Assembly: GCA_007122945.1 (NCBI GenBank)
Contig: SKSP01000208.1
Coordinates: forward strand, 1 to 8,282
Length of the DNA stretch: 8,282 bases
Direction: 5' to 3'
Origin: Ilumatobacteraceae bacterium
GTDB lineage: Bacteria; Actinomycetota; Acidimicrobiia; Acidimicrobiales; Ilumatobacteraceae
A model generated the notes under the pieces. The model had not been told where the DNA came from, did no database searches, and saw only the letters and a list, made by a program, of their open reading frames with translations. The translations under genes were made by a program, and so were the position numbers. Every line of letters starts with the position of its first letter. Position 1 is the stretch's first letter. Shown one piece after another: positions 1 through 5,687 of this stretch.

Positions 1-37
1 GCCCGCCCGACCCCCTGACGCCCCGACCCGCCCCGCC

Positions 38-200
38 CGACCGACACCCTAGCGACACAGAGTCACCAGCTGCCGGACATGCCGGCACACAGCGACACGA
101 AGTCACCGAGGCGTCGGTGAGGACCGGACCCGACCGACACCCCAGCGACACAGAGTCGCCAGCTGCCGGACATGCCGGCACACAGCGACACAGAGTCACC
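38..200. repeat. Two direct copies of a 70-bp repeat with internal hairpin
   Basis: Bases 38-107 and 131-200 match at 66 of 70 positions by eye, with a start-to-start offset of 93 bp. Each copy contains two copies of a 16-mer close to GCGACACAGAGTCACC (starts at 52, 92, 145 and 185; 40 bp apart within a copy). Between them is a perfect hairpin TGCCGG-ACATG-CCGGCA (71-87 and 164-180). The 19-mer AGCGACACAGAGTCACCAG is identical at 51-69 and 184-202. Function is unknown. It could be a dispersed intergenic repeat, a protein-binding array or the tail of a larger repeat field to the left. No spacers of constant length are present, so it is not CRISPR. Confidence 0.8.
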
Positions 201-222
201 AGGGTGCCGAACGGTCGGCAGG

Positions 223-276
223 TGGGGTGGACGCGGGTGGGGTGGAGGCGGATGGGGTGGAGCCGGGTGGGTCGGG
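223..276. repeat. G-rich 15-bp tandem repeat (possible G-quadruplex)
   Basis: The core TGGGGTGGA starts at 223, 238 and 253, an exact 15-bp period, and a degenerate fourth unit starts at 268 (TGGGTCGGG). The plus strand carries many closely spaced GGG or GGGG runs, so a G-quadruplex is possible. The block lies 14 bp beyond the 3' end of the minus-strand tRNA-Ser(UGA). For that gene the plus strand is the template, so a structure here could affect transcription leaving the tRNA. The repeat is seen directly; the role is inference. Confidence 0.7.
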
Positions 277-290
277 ATGTGCCGACCGGG

Positions 291-373
291 CGGAACGGGA
301 GGGATTCGAACCCCCGGGCCTTTCGGCCGCCCGCTTTCAAGGCGGGTGCAATCGTCCACTCTGCCACCGTTCC
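291..373 (-). tRNA. tRNA-Ser (anticodon UGA)
   Basis: On the minus strand the gene folds as a class II tRNA. The acceptor stem GGAACGG pairs with CCGTTCC, and G is the discriminator base. The anticodon stem is CCCGC/GCGGG with loop CTTGAAA, giving anticodon TGA, which reads UCA-type serine codons. A long variable arm GGCC-GAAA-GGCC and a T arm with the TTCGAAT loop complete the fold. CCA is not encoded. It diverges from tRNA-Ser(GCU) across a 99-bp gap. A TATCGT on the minus strand (386 down to 381) is a possible -10 box, with no clear -35. Confidence 0.95.
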
Positions 374-455
374 GGCACTGACGATACCCGCGGCACCGTC
401 GCGGGGGCCGGGCTCGGCGCCACGGCTCGGAACGGGGGTGAGCGCCGCGAGCCGG

Positions 456-461
456 TACACT
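456..461 (+). promoter_or_regulatory. Putative -10 box of tRNA-Ser(GCU)
   Basis: TACACT fits the TAnnnT pattern of housekeeping -10 elements and ends 11 bp before the first base of the tRNA, which suits initiation just upstream of the mature 5' end. No convincing TTGACA-like -35 is seen at 16-18 bp spacing, so the call rests on position and the hexamer alone. Confidence 0.4.
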
Positions 462-472
462 CCCGGGCTTCC

Positions 473-561
473 GGAGAGGTGCCAGAGCGGCCGAATGGGA
501 CGCCCTGCTAAGGCGTTGACCGCCGTGAGGTGGTCCGTGGGTTCAAATCCCACCCTCTCCG
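473..561 (+). tRNA. tRNA-Ser (anticodon GCU)
   Basis: This is an 89-nt class II tRNA. The acceptor stem GGAGAGG (473-479) pairs with CCTCTCC (554-560), and G561 is the discriminator. The anticodon stem ACGCC/GGCGT has loop CTGCTAA, giving anticodon GCT for AGC/AGU serine codons. The variable arm is a 7-bp stem (518-524 with 529-535, including one G-U) closed by GTGA. The T arm is GTGGG-TTCAAAT-CCCAC (537-553). CCA is not encoded. It is followed 10 bp later by a strong hairpin and is probably a single-gene transcription unit. Confidence 0.96.
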
Positions 562-571
562 CAGCGCGTCA

Positions 572-597
572 CGGGCCGGGTCCTCGGACCCGGCCCG
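572..597 (+). terminator. Hairpin terminator after tRNA-Ser(GCU)
   Basis: Bases 572-583 and 586-597 form a perfect 12-bp, almost entirely G/C stem around a 2-nt centre (TC), effectively a CCTCGG-type tight loop. It begins 10 bp after the tRNA end. No T tract follows, which is common for hairpin terminators in high-GC actinobacteria. Because the stem is symmetric it could act in both directions. Confidence 0.7.
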
Positions 598-654
598 GAG
601 CGCGCCGCCGGGACCGGGGCGGAGCCCGCCCATGTCACACCGATGACGGAAATG

Positions 655-683
655 TTGCGGTTCGGTGACGAACTTGCGAGACT
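655..683 (+). promoter_or_regulatory. Weak candidate promoter for the LysM/transglycosylase gene
   Basis: TTGCGG (655-660) and GAGACT (678-683) are 17 bp apart, each matching three of six consensus bases. Initiation about 7 bp downstream would fall at base 690, two bases before ATG 692, giving a leaderless transcript. This fits the lack of a Shine-Dalgarno sequence there. TTGCG also recurs at 674-678, so part of the match may instead be a repeated binding site. Confidence 0.25.
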
Positions 684-691
684 GCCCGTCC

Positions 692-2368
692 ATGTCCCGC
701 AACCGGCGATCCCGCGACCCCCTCGCGGCACCGATCGACGATCTCGGGATCGCGCGCCGGGAAGCCGACGAACCGGACCGCGACGACCTCGGGGCGCTCG
801 CCGCCGGCGACGCCGACTGGGTGGCCGCCGCCGAGCGGGTGACCGGTCGACGGGTGCGCCCGGGCACGGAAGCGGACGCGGACGTGTCCCGCGAGTTCTG
901 GGGTGACGCTCCCGGGTGGCGCACGAGCGGTGCGGTCCGCCGCACCCGCGACCGGACGGCCGGCGGTCGAGCCGCCCCGCGCTCCCCACAACCGACCTCG
1001 AGCACGTCCGACGCCGACGATGCCGCCGTCGTCGTCGGTATCGGCGAGGGGGTCACCGGCGTCGACGGTCTCCTGTCGCGCTGGACGAGCGGATGGCGTC
1101 GCCCGGCACCGCCGACCGCCCGCAACGGTCGGGTCGAGCGCACGCGCACCCATCGGGTCGTCAAGGCCGACGATGGCCGTCCCGCGCCCGATCGACCCGA
1201 ACCACGTGGTCGGCCAGCACCCCACCGTCGGCCGGATGCCGCCGAGGTCGACGAGGTCGACGAGGTCGAGTTCGACCACGGCGTGCCGGCACCGCCGACG
1301 CCCCCGGGTTCCCGCCCGACGCTCGCCGAACGGACCGGCCTCGACGCCGTCGACCCGCTGGTGCGCCGCCTCGGCGCGCTGGTCCTGATCGGGGTACTGC
1401 TCGTGCCCGTCGCGCTCGCCCTCCGGTCACCGTCGACCGAGCGCGAGCTCGGGATCCGGAGCCTGGCGTCCGGCGAGATGGCCGACTGGCTCCCGATGCC
1501 CGCCGTCAACCGTGACACGACCCCGACGGACCCGGGCACGACGGACGCGACCCGGACGCCGGGCGACGACCTCGACGACGACACCACATCCACCGGCGAC
1601 CCGACTGCCGCCGACACGACCGACGGGGCCGACGGGACGACCGACTGCGCCCTCGGGTACACGGTCGGCGCCGGCGACTACTGGTTGCGTCTCGCCGAGG
1701 AGTCCGGCGTTCCGCTCGCCGAGCTGTTGTCCACCAACGGTGCGACCATCGAGACAGCGATCCACCCGGGCGACGAGGTCTGCCTGCCCGAGGGTGCGAG
1801 CATGCCGGCGCCACCGCCGCCGCCCACCACCACCGCTGCCGCCGAGATGGTCACCGCCTCCGACGACACCACGTCGAACACGACGTCCACCGGATCGTCG
1901 GACGTCGCTGCGTCGCAGAGCGCCACGACGACGACATCCCCACCGACCACCCAGGCGCCCGCGCCGACGGCCCCGCCCTCCACCGCGGCACCGACCACGA
2001 CTCCCCCGACCACGACTCCCGCGACCACGGCACCGACCACGACCGCAGCGCCCAGCCGTCCACCCTCGTCGGCCAACCCGCCGCCCGAACAGATCCGGGC
2101 GATGATCCGCGAGGTGTTCCCCGCCGACGAACACGAGATGGCGATCAACGTCGCTCGTCGGGAGAGCACGTTCCGGGCGAACGCGTACAACGGCTGGTGC
2201 TGTCACGGCATCTTCCAGATCCACTGGCGAGCCCACCGCAGCTGGCTGAACGAGCGCGGCATCACCTCGGTGGAGCAGCTCTACGACGCCCGCACCAACA
2301 TCGAGCTGGCGTACGCGATCTTCCAGCGATCCGGCGGCTGGGGCCCCTGGAGCCAGACGGCATACTGA
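692..2368 (+). CDS. Membrane-anchored LysM and lytic transglycosylase-like protein
   Basis: This 558-residue protein probably binds and cleaves peptidoglycan outside the membrane. Residues 1-224 are charged, low in hydrophobics and likely cytoplasmic, with an acidic tract EVDEVDEVEFD encoded by a 9-bp tandem repeat (1244-1270). Residues ~225-245 (LGALVLIGVLLVPVALAL) are the only membrane segment; with no signal peptide this suggests a type II topology. A Thr/Asp-rich stretch leads to a LysM domain at ~319-368 (GYTVGAGDYWLRLAEESGV, ending GDEVCLP), flanked by Cys319 and the Cys of EVCLP. A Thr/Pro linker follows (~370-460). Residues ~464-558 resemble the SLT/lysozyme-like fold: ARRESTF with Glu491 as likely catalytic acid, then NAYNGWCCHGIFQIHW, matching the family's GLFQI signature. 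The domain is short and ends at the stop without a further repeat. An in-frame GTG at 665 would add nine residues; ATG 692 is preferred because basic MSRNRRSRD follows it, but no Shine-Dalgarno supports either. The exact bond cleaved is unproven. Confidence 0.85.
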   Translation: MSRNRRSRDPLAAPIDDLGIARREADEPDRDDLGALAAGDADWVAAAERVTGRRVRPGTEADADVSREFWGDAPGWRTSGAVRRTRDRTAGGRAAPRSPQPTSSTSDADDAAVVVGIGEGVTGVDGLLSRWTSGWRRPAPPTARNGRVERTRTHRVVKADDGRPAPDRPEPRGRPAPHRRPDAAEVDEVDEVEFDHGVPAPPTPPGSRPTLAERTGLDAVDPLVRRLGALVLIGVLLVPVALALRSPSTERELGIRSLASGEMADWLPMPAVNRDTTPTDPGTTDATRTPGDDLDDDTTSTGDPTAADTTDGADGTTDCALGYTVGAGDYWLRLAEESGVPLAELLSTNGATIETAIHPGDEVCLPEGASMPAPPPPPTTTAAAEMVTASDDTTSNTTSTGSSDVAASQSATTTTSPPTTQAPAPTAPPSTAAPTTTPPTTTPATTAPTTTAAPSRPPSSANPPPEQIRAMIREVFPADEHEMAINVARRESTFRANAYNGWCCHGIFQIHWRAHRSWLNERGITSVEQLYDARTNIELAYAIFQRSGGWGPWSQTAY

Positions 2369-2416
2369 GCCGGCGCCGCAGGCCAGCCGGTGGGTTCCGT
2401 TTGCGAGGGGCGGGGC

Positions 2417-2422
2417 TAGACT
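2417..2422 (+). promoter_or_regulatory. Putative -10 box of tRNA-Arg
   Basis: TAGACT fits the TAnnnT form and ends 10 bp before the mature 5' end of tRNA-Arg. TTCCGT at 2395-2400 is a weak candidate -35 with 16-bp spacing. The tRNA therefore appears to have its own promoter in the 64-bp gap after the LysM/transglycosylase gene, rather than being co-transcribed. Confidence 0.4.
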
Positions 2423-2432
2423 TCGGTCCGCT

Positions 2433-2505
2433 GCGCCCGTAGCTCAACGGATAGAGCATCTGACTACGGATCAGAAGGTTAGGGGTTCGAATCCCTTCGG
2501 GCGCG
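2433..2505 (+). tRNA. tRNA-Arg (anticodon ACG)
   Basis: This is a 73-nt class I tRNA. The acceptor stem GCGCCCG (2433-2439) pairs with CGGGCGC (2498-2504), and G2505 is the discriminator. The D arm contains AGCTCAACGGATAGAGC. The anticodon stem TCTGA/TCAGA has loop CTACGGA, giving anticodon ACG, which when deaminated to ICG reads CGU, CGC and CGA. The T arm carries GGTTCGAATCCC. CCA is not encoded. The integrase gene downstream makes the 3' half of this tRNA the likely attachment site of an integrative element. Confidence 0.96.
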
Positions 2506-2533
2506 CTGGACAGATCAGGTGATCTACCAGGCC

Positions 2534-2542
2534 TGATACACT
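2534..2542 (+). promoter_or_regulatory. Extended -10 element between tRNA-Arg and its terminator
   Basis: TG-A-TACACT is a good extended -10 (TGn before TAnnnT). It lies directly against the left arm of the terminator, so transcription would begin near 2549, inside the stem. It is the best promoter candidate for the integrase, whose start lies 79 bp beyond the element. An alternative is a relic promoter of another tRNA, since the same TACACT precedes tRNA-Ser(GCU). Confidence 0.35.
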
Positions 2543-2582
2543 CCGAGGGCCCCACCGAACCGGTGGGGCCCTCGGGCGTTTT
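2543..2582 (+). terminator. Rho-independent terminator after tRNA-Arg
   Basis: A perfect 15-bp GC-rich stem (2543-2557 with 2561-2575) closes on a 3-nt loop AAC and is followed by GCG and TTTT (2579-2582). This is the classic intrinsic terminator layout. It ends tRNA-Arg transcription 38 bp past the mature 3' end and isolates the tRNA from the integrase gene. Confidence 0.92.
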
Positions 2583-2588
2583 CGCCCC

Positions 2589-2608
2589 ATGTATGCACGA
2601 TGTATGCA
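2589..2608. repeat. Paired ATGTATGCA direct repeats before the integrase
   Basis: The 9-mer ATGTATGCA occurs at 2589-2597 and 2600-2608, with an 11-bp start-to-start offset, about one helical turn. The pair lies between the tRNA terminator and the integrase ribosome binding site. Short direct repeats beside an integrase gene are often arm-type or excisionase binding sites; that role here is inference. Confidence 0.5.
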
Positions 2609-2621
2609 AGGGAGGCCAGCC

Positions 2622-3794
2622 ATGGCCTGGAAGCAAAATGGACATCCGACGGTGCAGAAGCAGCGCGACAAGTGGGTCGTGCGTGTCGACGGCATCGACA
2701 CCGAGTCCGGTCGCCGGCGACCGAGACAGGTCGGCACCTACCCGTCCCGGCGATCGGCGCAAGCGGCGGCGTCAGCGTTCACAGCCGGCGGCGAGGTGGC
2801 GGCCGAGCGCGAGACGGTCGGTCACCTCGTCGACCAATGGGTCGCGAGCAAGGTCGACGTGTCGAACAAGACTCGGCTCCAGTACGAGTGGGCGGCCGGT
2901 CACATCCACGCGGGGATCGGTGGTGTGCGTATCGACCGGCTCGAGCGCGCCGACGTCGCCCAGTGGTTCGACCAACTCGCCACCGAAGGTCGGTTCTCCC
3001 GTCGCAGCATCCAGATCATGAGGATGGTGCTGCGGGCGGCTCTCGCCGATGCCGTTGAGATCGGCGAGCTGCGGAGGAGCCCGGCCGCTCGCGTCGGTAT
3101 GCCCCGCACGATCGCGAAGACCGATCGTGAGCGCGATGCCGAGGCCTGGACCGAGGAGGAGCTGCAGGCGTTCCTCGCTGCCTCGGAGGCACACCGGTGG
3201 GGCCCACCGATACGTCTCTGCGTGCTGTACGGGCTGCGCCGCAGCGAGTTGCTCGGTCTCACCTGGCCCGCCGTCGATCTGGACCGGGGCACGGTGCGCA
3301 TCGAGCGGGCGCTCATCGAAGTGCACGGGCGACCAGAGTGGAGCGACGGCAAGAACGCCCGATCTCGCCGCACCTTCCCCATCGACACGTCGACGGCGAA
3401 GGCGCTCAAGGGACACCGCAAGTTCCAGAACGAGGAGCGGCTGGCGGCCGGGCGCGACTGGAACGACTTCGACCTCGTGGTCGCGACGAGGAACGGTCGG
3501 CCCGTGTCGCCCGGCAACTTCGATCAGACCCTCGAACGTCTCGTTCGTTCGGCCGGCGTACGTCGTCTGACCTCGCACGGTTTGCGGCACACCGCCGCGA
3601 CGCACATGGTGCGACACGCCACCGACATCGGTGAGATACGGGCCGCTGCCGACATCCTCGGTCACAGTCCCGACATGCTCATGCGCACCTACGCCCACGC
3701 CCTTCCTGAGTCGATTCGTACCGTGACCCAGCGCATCGAACAACGAGCCAACCGATCCACCCGCTCCTCTCTTTCGACGTACCCAACGCAGTAG
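2622..3794 (+). CDS. Tyrosine site-specific recombinase (phage-type integrase)
   Basis: This 390-residue protein would cut and rejoin DNA at an attachment site through a covalent phosphotyrosine. Residues ~1-65 resemble an AP2-like arm-binding region (KWVVRVDG...GTYPSRRSAQAA). Residues ~70-165 fit the SAM-like core-binding domain (VGHLVDQWVASKV...QIMRMVLRAALADAVE). Residues ~180-375 are the catalytic domain. All expected active-site residues are visible: Arg206 in YGLRRSELLGL, Lys244 in DGKNARSRRTFPI, His319 and Arg322 in HGLRHTAATHM, His348 in LGHSPD, and the nucleophile Tyr357 in RTYAHA. Length is normal and the frame is intact. ATG 2622 is chosen because GGGAGG (2610-2615) sits 6 bp upstream; ATG 2589 in the same frame would add 11 residues from the ATGTATGCA repeats. 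The gene lies 116 bp past tRNA-Arg and reads away from it, as in tRNA-integrated elements. No excisionase or replication gene follows, so it may be part of an island or a stranded remnant. Confidence 0.94.
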   Translation: MAWKQNGHPTVQKQRDKWVVRVDGIDTESGRRRPRQVGTYPSRRSAQAAASAFTAGGEVAAERETVGHLVDQWVASKVDVSNKTRLQYEWAAGHIHAGIGGVRIDRLERADVAQWFDQLATEGRFSRRSIQIMRMVLRAALADAVEIGELRRSPAARVGMPRTIAKTDRERDAEAWTEEELQAFLAASEAHRWGPPIRLCVLYGLRRSELLGLTWPAVDLDRGTVRIERALIEVHGRPEWSDGKNARSRRTFPIDTSTAKALKGHRKFQNEERLAAGRDWNDFDLVVATRNGRPVSPGNFDQTLERLVRSAGVRRLTSHGLRHTAATHMVRHATDIGEIRAAADILGHSPDMLMRTYAHALPESIRTVTQRIEQRANRSTRSSLSTYPTQ

Positions 3795-4042
3795 CGAGGT
3801 CCGCCAGTCGCCGAACGAACGGGTGAGTGGACTTTCGAGGCCGCCGCCGTCGCAGTCGCTTCTGCAACGAGTGCCGCCGTGCCGTCAAGGTCGCGTTGGT
3901 TCGTGGCCGAGCCGCGAGCCTGATCAGTCCGTCGCCGGCCACGCGTCAAGTGACCTCTCTCCTCCATCGTTGGGTACGAAGCCTCTGTTCCGTCGAGGAC
4001 CTGCCCACGACCATCCGGTGAATGGAGTCCGGTGCTGTCCGT

Positions 4043-4061
4043 CCGGTCGTCGACCGGAGGG
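4043..4061 (+). promoter_or_regulatory. Ribosome binding site overlapped by a short hairpin
   Basis: GGAGGG (4056-4061) lies 10 bp before GTG 4072 and is the only Shine-Dalgarno-like sequence near that start. An inverted repeat CCGGTCG-T-CGACCGG (4043-4057) overlaps its first two bases. With a one-base centre the RNA hairpin must open to a loop of at least three bases, so it is weak as RNA; as DNA it could be an operator. The rest of the 277-bp gap after the integrase (3795-4071) shows no gene, tRNA fragment or clear terminator. Confidence 0.35.
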
Positions 4062-4071
4062 TCGTTCGGTC

Positions 4072-5673
4072 GTGACGGTAGAACGTCGCCGCGACCGACG
4101 CTCGACGAGGCCTCGATGTCTCCATGCGGTATTGGCTGCGGTGTCGGTCAGCGTGCTGACGCTGCCGGGTGCGCCGACGGCGGCGCACCCGATCGTGACG
4201 CCGTTCGACGTGGCCGTCACGTTCGACGAATACGTCTTCCCCACGGTCTCCGACAGCGCTGGCCAGGTGGTCCAGGGCCCAGGAGGATCGACCAGCGGTG
4301 CCTACAACCTCATCGACGACGCCACCGGACAGAAGCTGGCTGCCGACAACGGCGACCTCGCAGACATGACGTTCACGTACGCGACGAGCTCCGGTGGTGC
4401 CGCCTCAGCGGGCAACCGCCCCGACCTCCGAGTTCGCCAGCTCGTCAGCGGCCGACAGATCACCGGTCGCACCCACTTCAGCGGCAACTCGGGAAGCGAC
4501 AATCCCGGGACCCGGCAGTGGTACGAGGTTCGAGTCGAGTTCGCCGCGCATCTCGACGTCCGCGAGGTGGAACTCAATCTGGCGAGCTCCAACACCGCTG
4601 GCTTGGCATGGGAGTTCACGACGCTGACGTTCCTCGACGCCGACGGAACGCCGTTCTCCACGCCGCCAAACGTTCCGGCCTATCTTGGCGCCACTGGGTC
4701 CACCGGGTCACCGAGCACGGGCAACTACCTGTGGGCCGACACCCAGACGGTCGTCGGCGTCGGCACCGACGCGACTCAGCCTGGATCCAACGGGACCGGC
4801 GACGGGGTGCTGTGGGTGTCGGCGGCCCAGACAGGGGTGAACGGCCCGAGGATCGGCGGCTTCGTCTGGCGGACGACCCTGGAAGACGTGCGCGGAACCT
4901 CGAACGGACCGACCCAGTTCTCCTCGTCGTTGCGCGAGGTCCGGGTGAGTGGCGACGTTTCTCGAGACGCCGTCGCCGATGTCAGCGTCGCGAAGTCAGC
5001 GTCGTCATCGACCGTCGAGCAGGGTGAGACACTCGACTACACCATCACCGTCGAGAACGCCGGGCCCGATCCGGCCGCTGCGATCGAGATGGTGGACGTG
5101 CTCCCGGACGGGATTGCCTTCCTCGGCGTCGAGATCCCTGCTGACTGGTCGTGTGATCTGCCGACCATCGGCTCGACCGGAACCGTGTCGTGCACGACAC
5201 CCACGCTCGAGATCGCGGCCGTCGCCACGATCGTGATCCAGACGATGGTCTCGCTCGGCGTGCCGCTCGGGCAGTTGGCCAACACCGCGACGGTCTCGAG
5301 CGCCAGTGTGGATCCCGCGCCGGACAACGACGGGGCAACGGCGTCGGTCGAGATCGTGCCGTCAGCAACCACCACGACCACCACCACGACCACCACGACC
5401 ACCACCACCACCACCTCGACCACATCCCCGCCAACCACGAACCCGGTTCTGCCACCTGATCCGCCGTCGCCCACGACGACGAGCACCACCACGACGCAGA
5501 CCACCGCGACGGCGACCACGACCCCGGCGATCGCCCCGACGACCACGCAGCCGGGCGCACTGCTACCTCAGACCGGATCCGATCTCGGTGGGTCATGGCT
5601 CGTCGGGATCGTGTTGCTCCTCGGCTCCGGAGCCTTCATGGTCGTCGTTGGTCGACGGCCCGACTCAGGCTGA
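4072..5673 (+). CDS. Sortase-anchored surface protein with one DUF11 domain (LPQTG)
   Basis: This 533-residue protein looks secreted and wall-linked. Residues 1-38 are a signal peptide: Arg-rich n-region (RRRDRRSTRPR), hydrophobic core AVLAAVSVSVLTLPG and a likely cut near PTAA|HP. Residues ~40-300 form a Gly/Thr/Ser-rich, probably beta-sandwich region that I do not recognise (around WYEVRVEF, WEFTTLTFLD and GGFVWRTTLEDV). Residues ~301-430 match DUF11 (TIGR01451-type repeat): VADVSVAKS, YTITVENAGPDP, VDVLPDG, Cys pair in WSCD...VSCT, ANTATVSS. Residues 433-448 are 16 threonines, followed by a Thr/Pro linker that would span the wall. LPQTG at 498-502, hydrophobic 509-526 and tail GRRPDSG form a complete sorting signal; no sortase gene is in the window. 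The GTG start is chosen because it directly precedes the signal peptide and follows GGAGGG; the frame is open upstream to 3823, but that sequence shows no protein-like features. An adhesive or structural role is inference. The stop lies 14 bp from that of the convergent DUF11 gene. Confidence 0.8.
   Translation: MTVERRRDRRSTRPRCLHAVLAAVSVSVLTLPGAPTAAHPIVTPFDVAVTFDEYVFPTVSDSAGQVVQGPGGSTSGAYNLIDDATGQKLAADNGDLADMTFTYATSSGGAASAGNRPDLRVRQLVSGRQITGRTHFSGNSGSDNPGTRQWYEVRVEFAAHLDVREVELNLASSNTAGLAWEFTTLTFLDADGTPFSTPPNVPAYLGATGSTGSPSTGNYLWADTQTVVGVGTDATQPGSNGTGDGVLWVSAAQTGVNGPRIGGFVWRTTLEDVRGTSNGPTQFSSSLREVRVSGDVSRDAVADVSVAKSASSSTVEQGETLDYTITVENAGPDPAAAIEMVDVLPDGIAFLGVEIPADWSCDLPTIGSTGTVSCTTPTLEIAAVATIVIQTMVSLGVPLGQLANTATVSSASVDPAPDNDGATASVEIVPSATTTTTTTTTTTTTTTTSTTSPPTTNPVLPPDPPSPTTTSTTTTQTTATATTTPAIAPTTTQPGALLPQTGSDLGGSWLVGIVLLLGSGAFMVVVGRRPDSG
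5368..5415 (+). repeat. ACC/ACG trinucleotide tract coding for 16 threonines
   Basis: There are sixteen consecutive Thr codons, 13 ACC and 3 ACG (third, seventh and tenth); the last six are an uninterrupted ACC run (5398-5415). Length changes by slippage would stay in frame and alter the length of the wall-spanning linker. A less regular Thr/Pro stretch continues to about 5550. Confidence 0.9.
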
Positions 5674-5687
5674 ACGCCCGACACGGG

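Noticed and set aside
38..202. CRISPR array
   Set aside because: Repeat spacing alternates (40 and 53 bp), the sequence between repeats is itself duplicated, and no cas gene is present.
63..359. Minus-strand reading frame of 98 codons with a repeated peptide
   Set aside because: It runs through tRNA-Ser(UGA), the G-rich tandem repeat and the 70-bp DNA repeat; the peptide repetition only mirrors the DNA repeat, and no ribosome binding site or family resemblance is seen.
117..668. Plus-strand frames across the two serine tRNAs
   Set aside because: They overlap both tRNA genes and the terminator, are Arg/Pro-rich as expected from random high-GC frames, and show no recognisable domain.
508..1662. 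Long minus-strand frame opposite the LysM/transglycosylase gene
   Set aside because: It overlaps tRNA-Ser(GCU) and lies antisense to a gene with clear domains; its Ser/Arg-rich composition is typical of a high-GC shadow frame.
2513..2537. Inverted repeat ATCAGG/CCTGAT after tRNA-Arg
   Set aside because: Arms are only 6 bp with a 12-nt loop beside a far stronger terminator; this is within chance expectation.
3823..4071. N-terminal extension of the plus-strand DUF11 protein
   Set aside because: The 83 extra residues lack protein-like character and would bury the signal peptide; GTG 4072 directly before the Arg-rich n-region with GGAGGG upstream is more credible.
3795..4071. Degenerate gene or attR after the integrase
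   Set aside because: Frames here carry no recognisable motif, and no match to the tRNA-Arg 3' end was found by eye.
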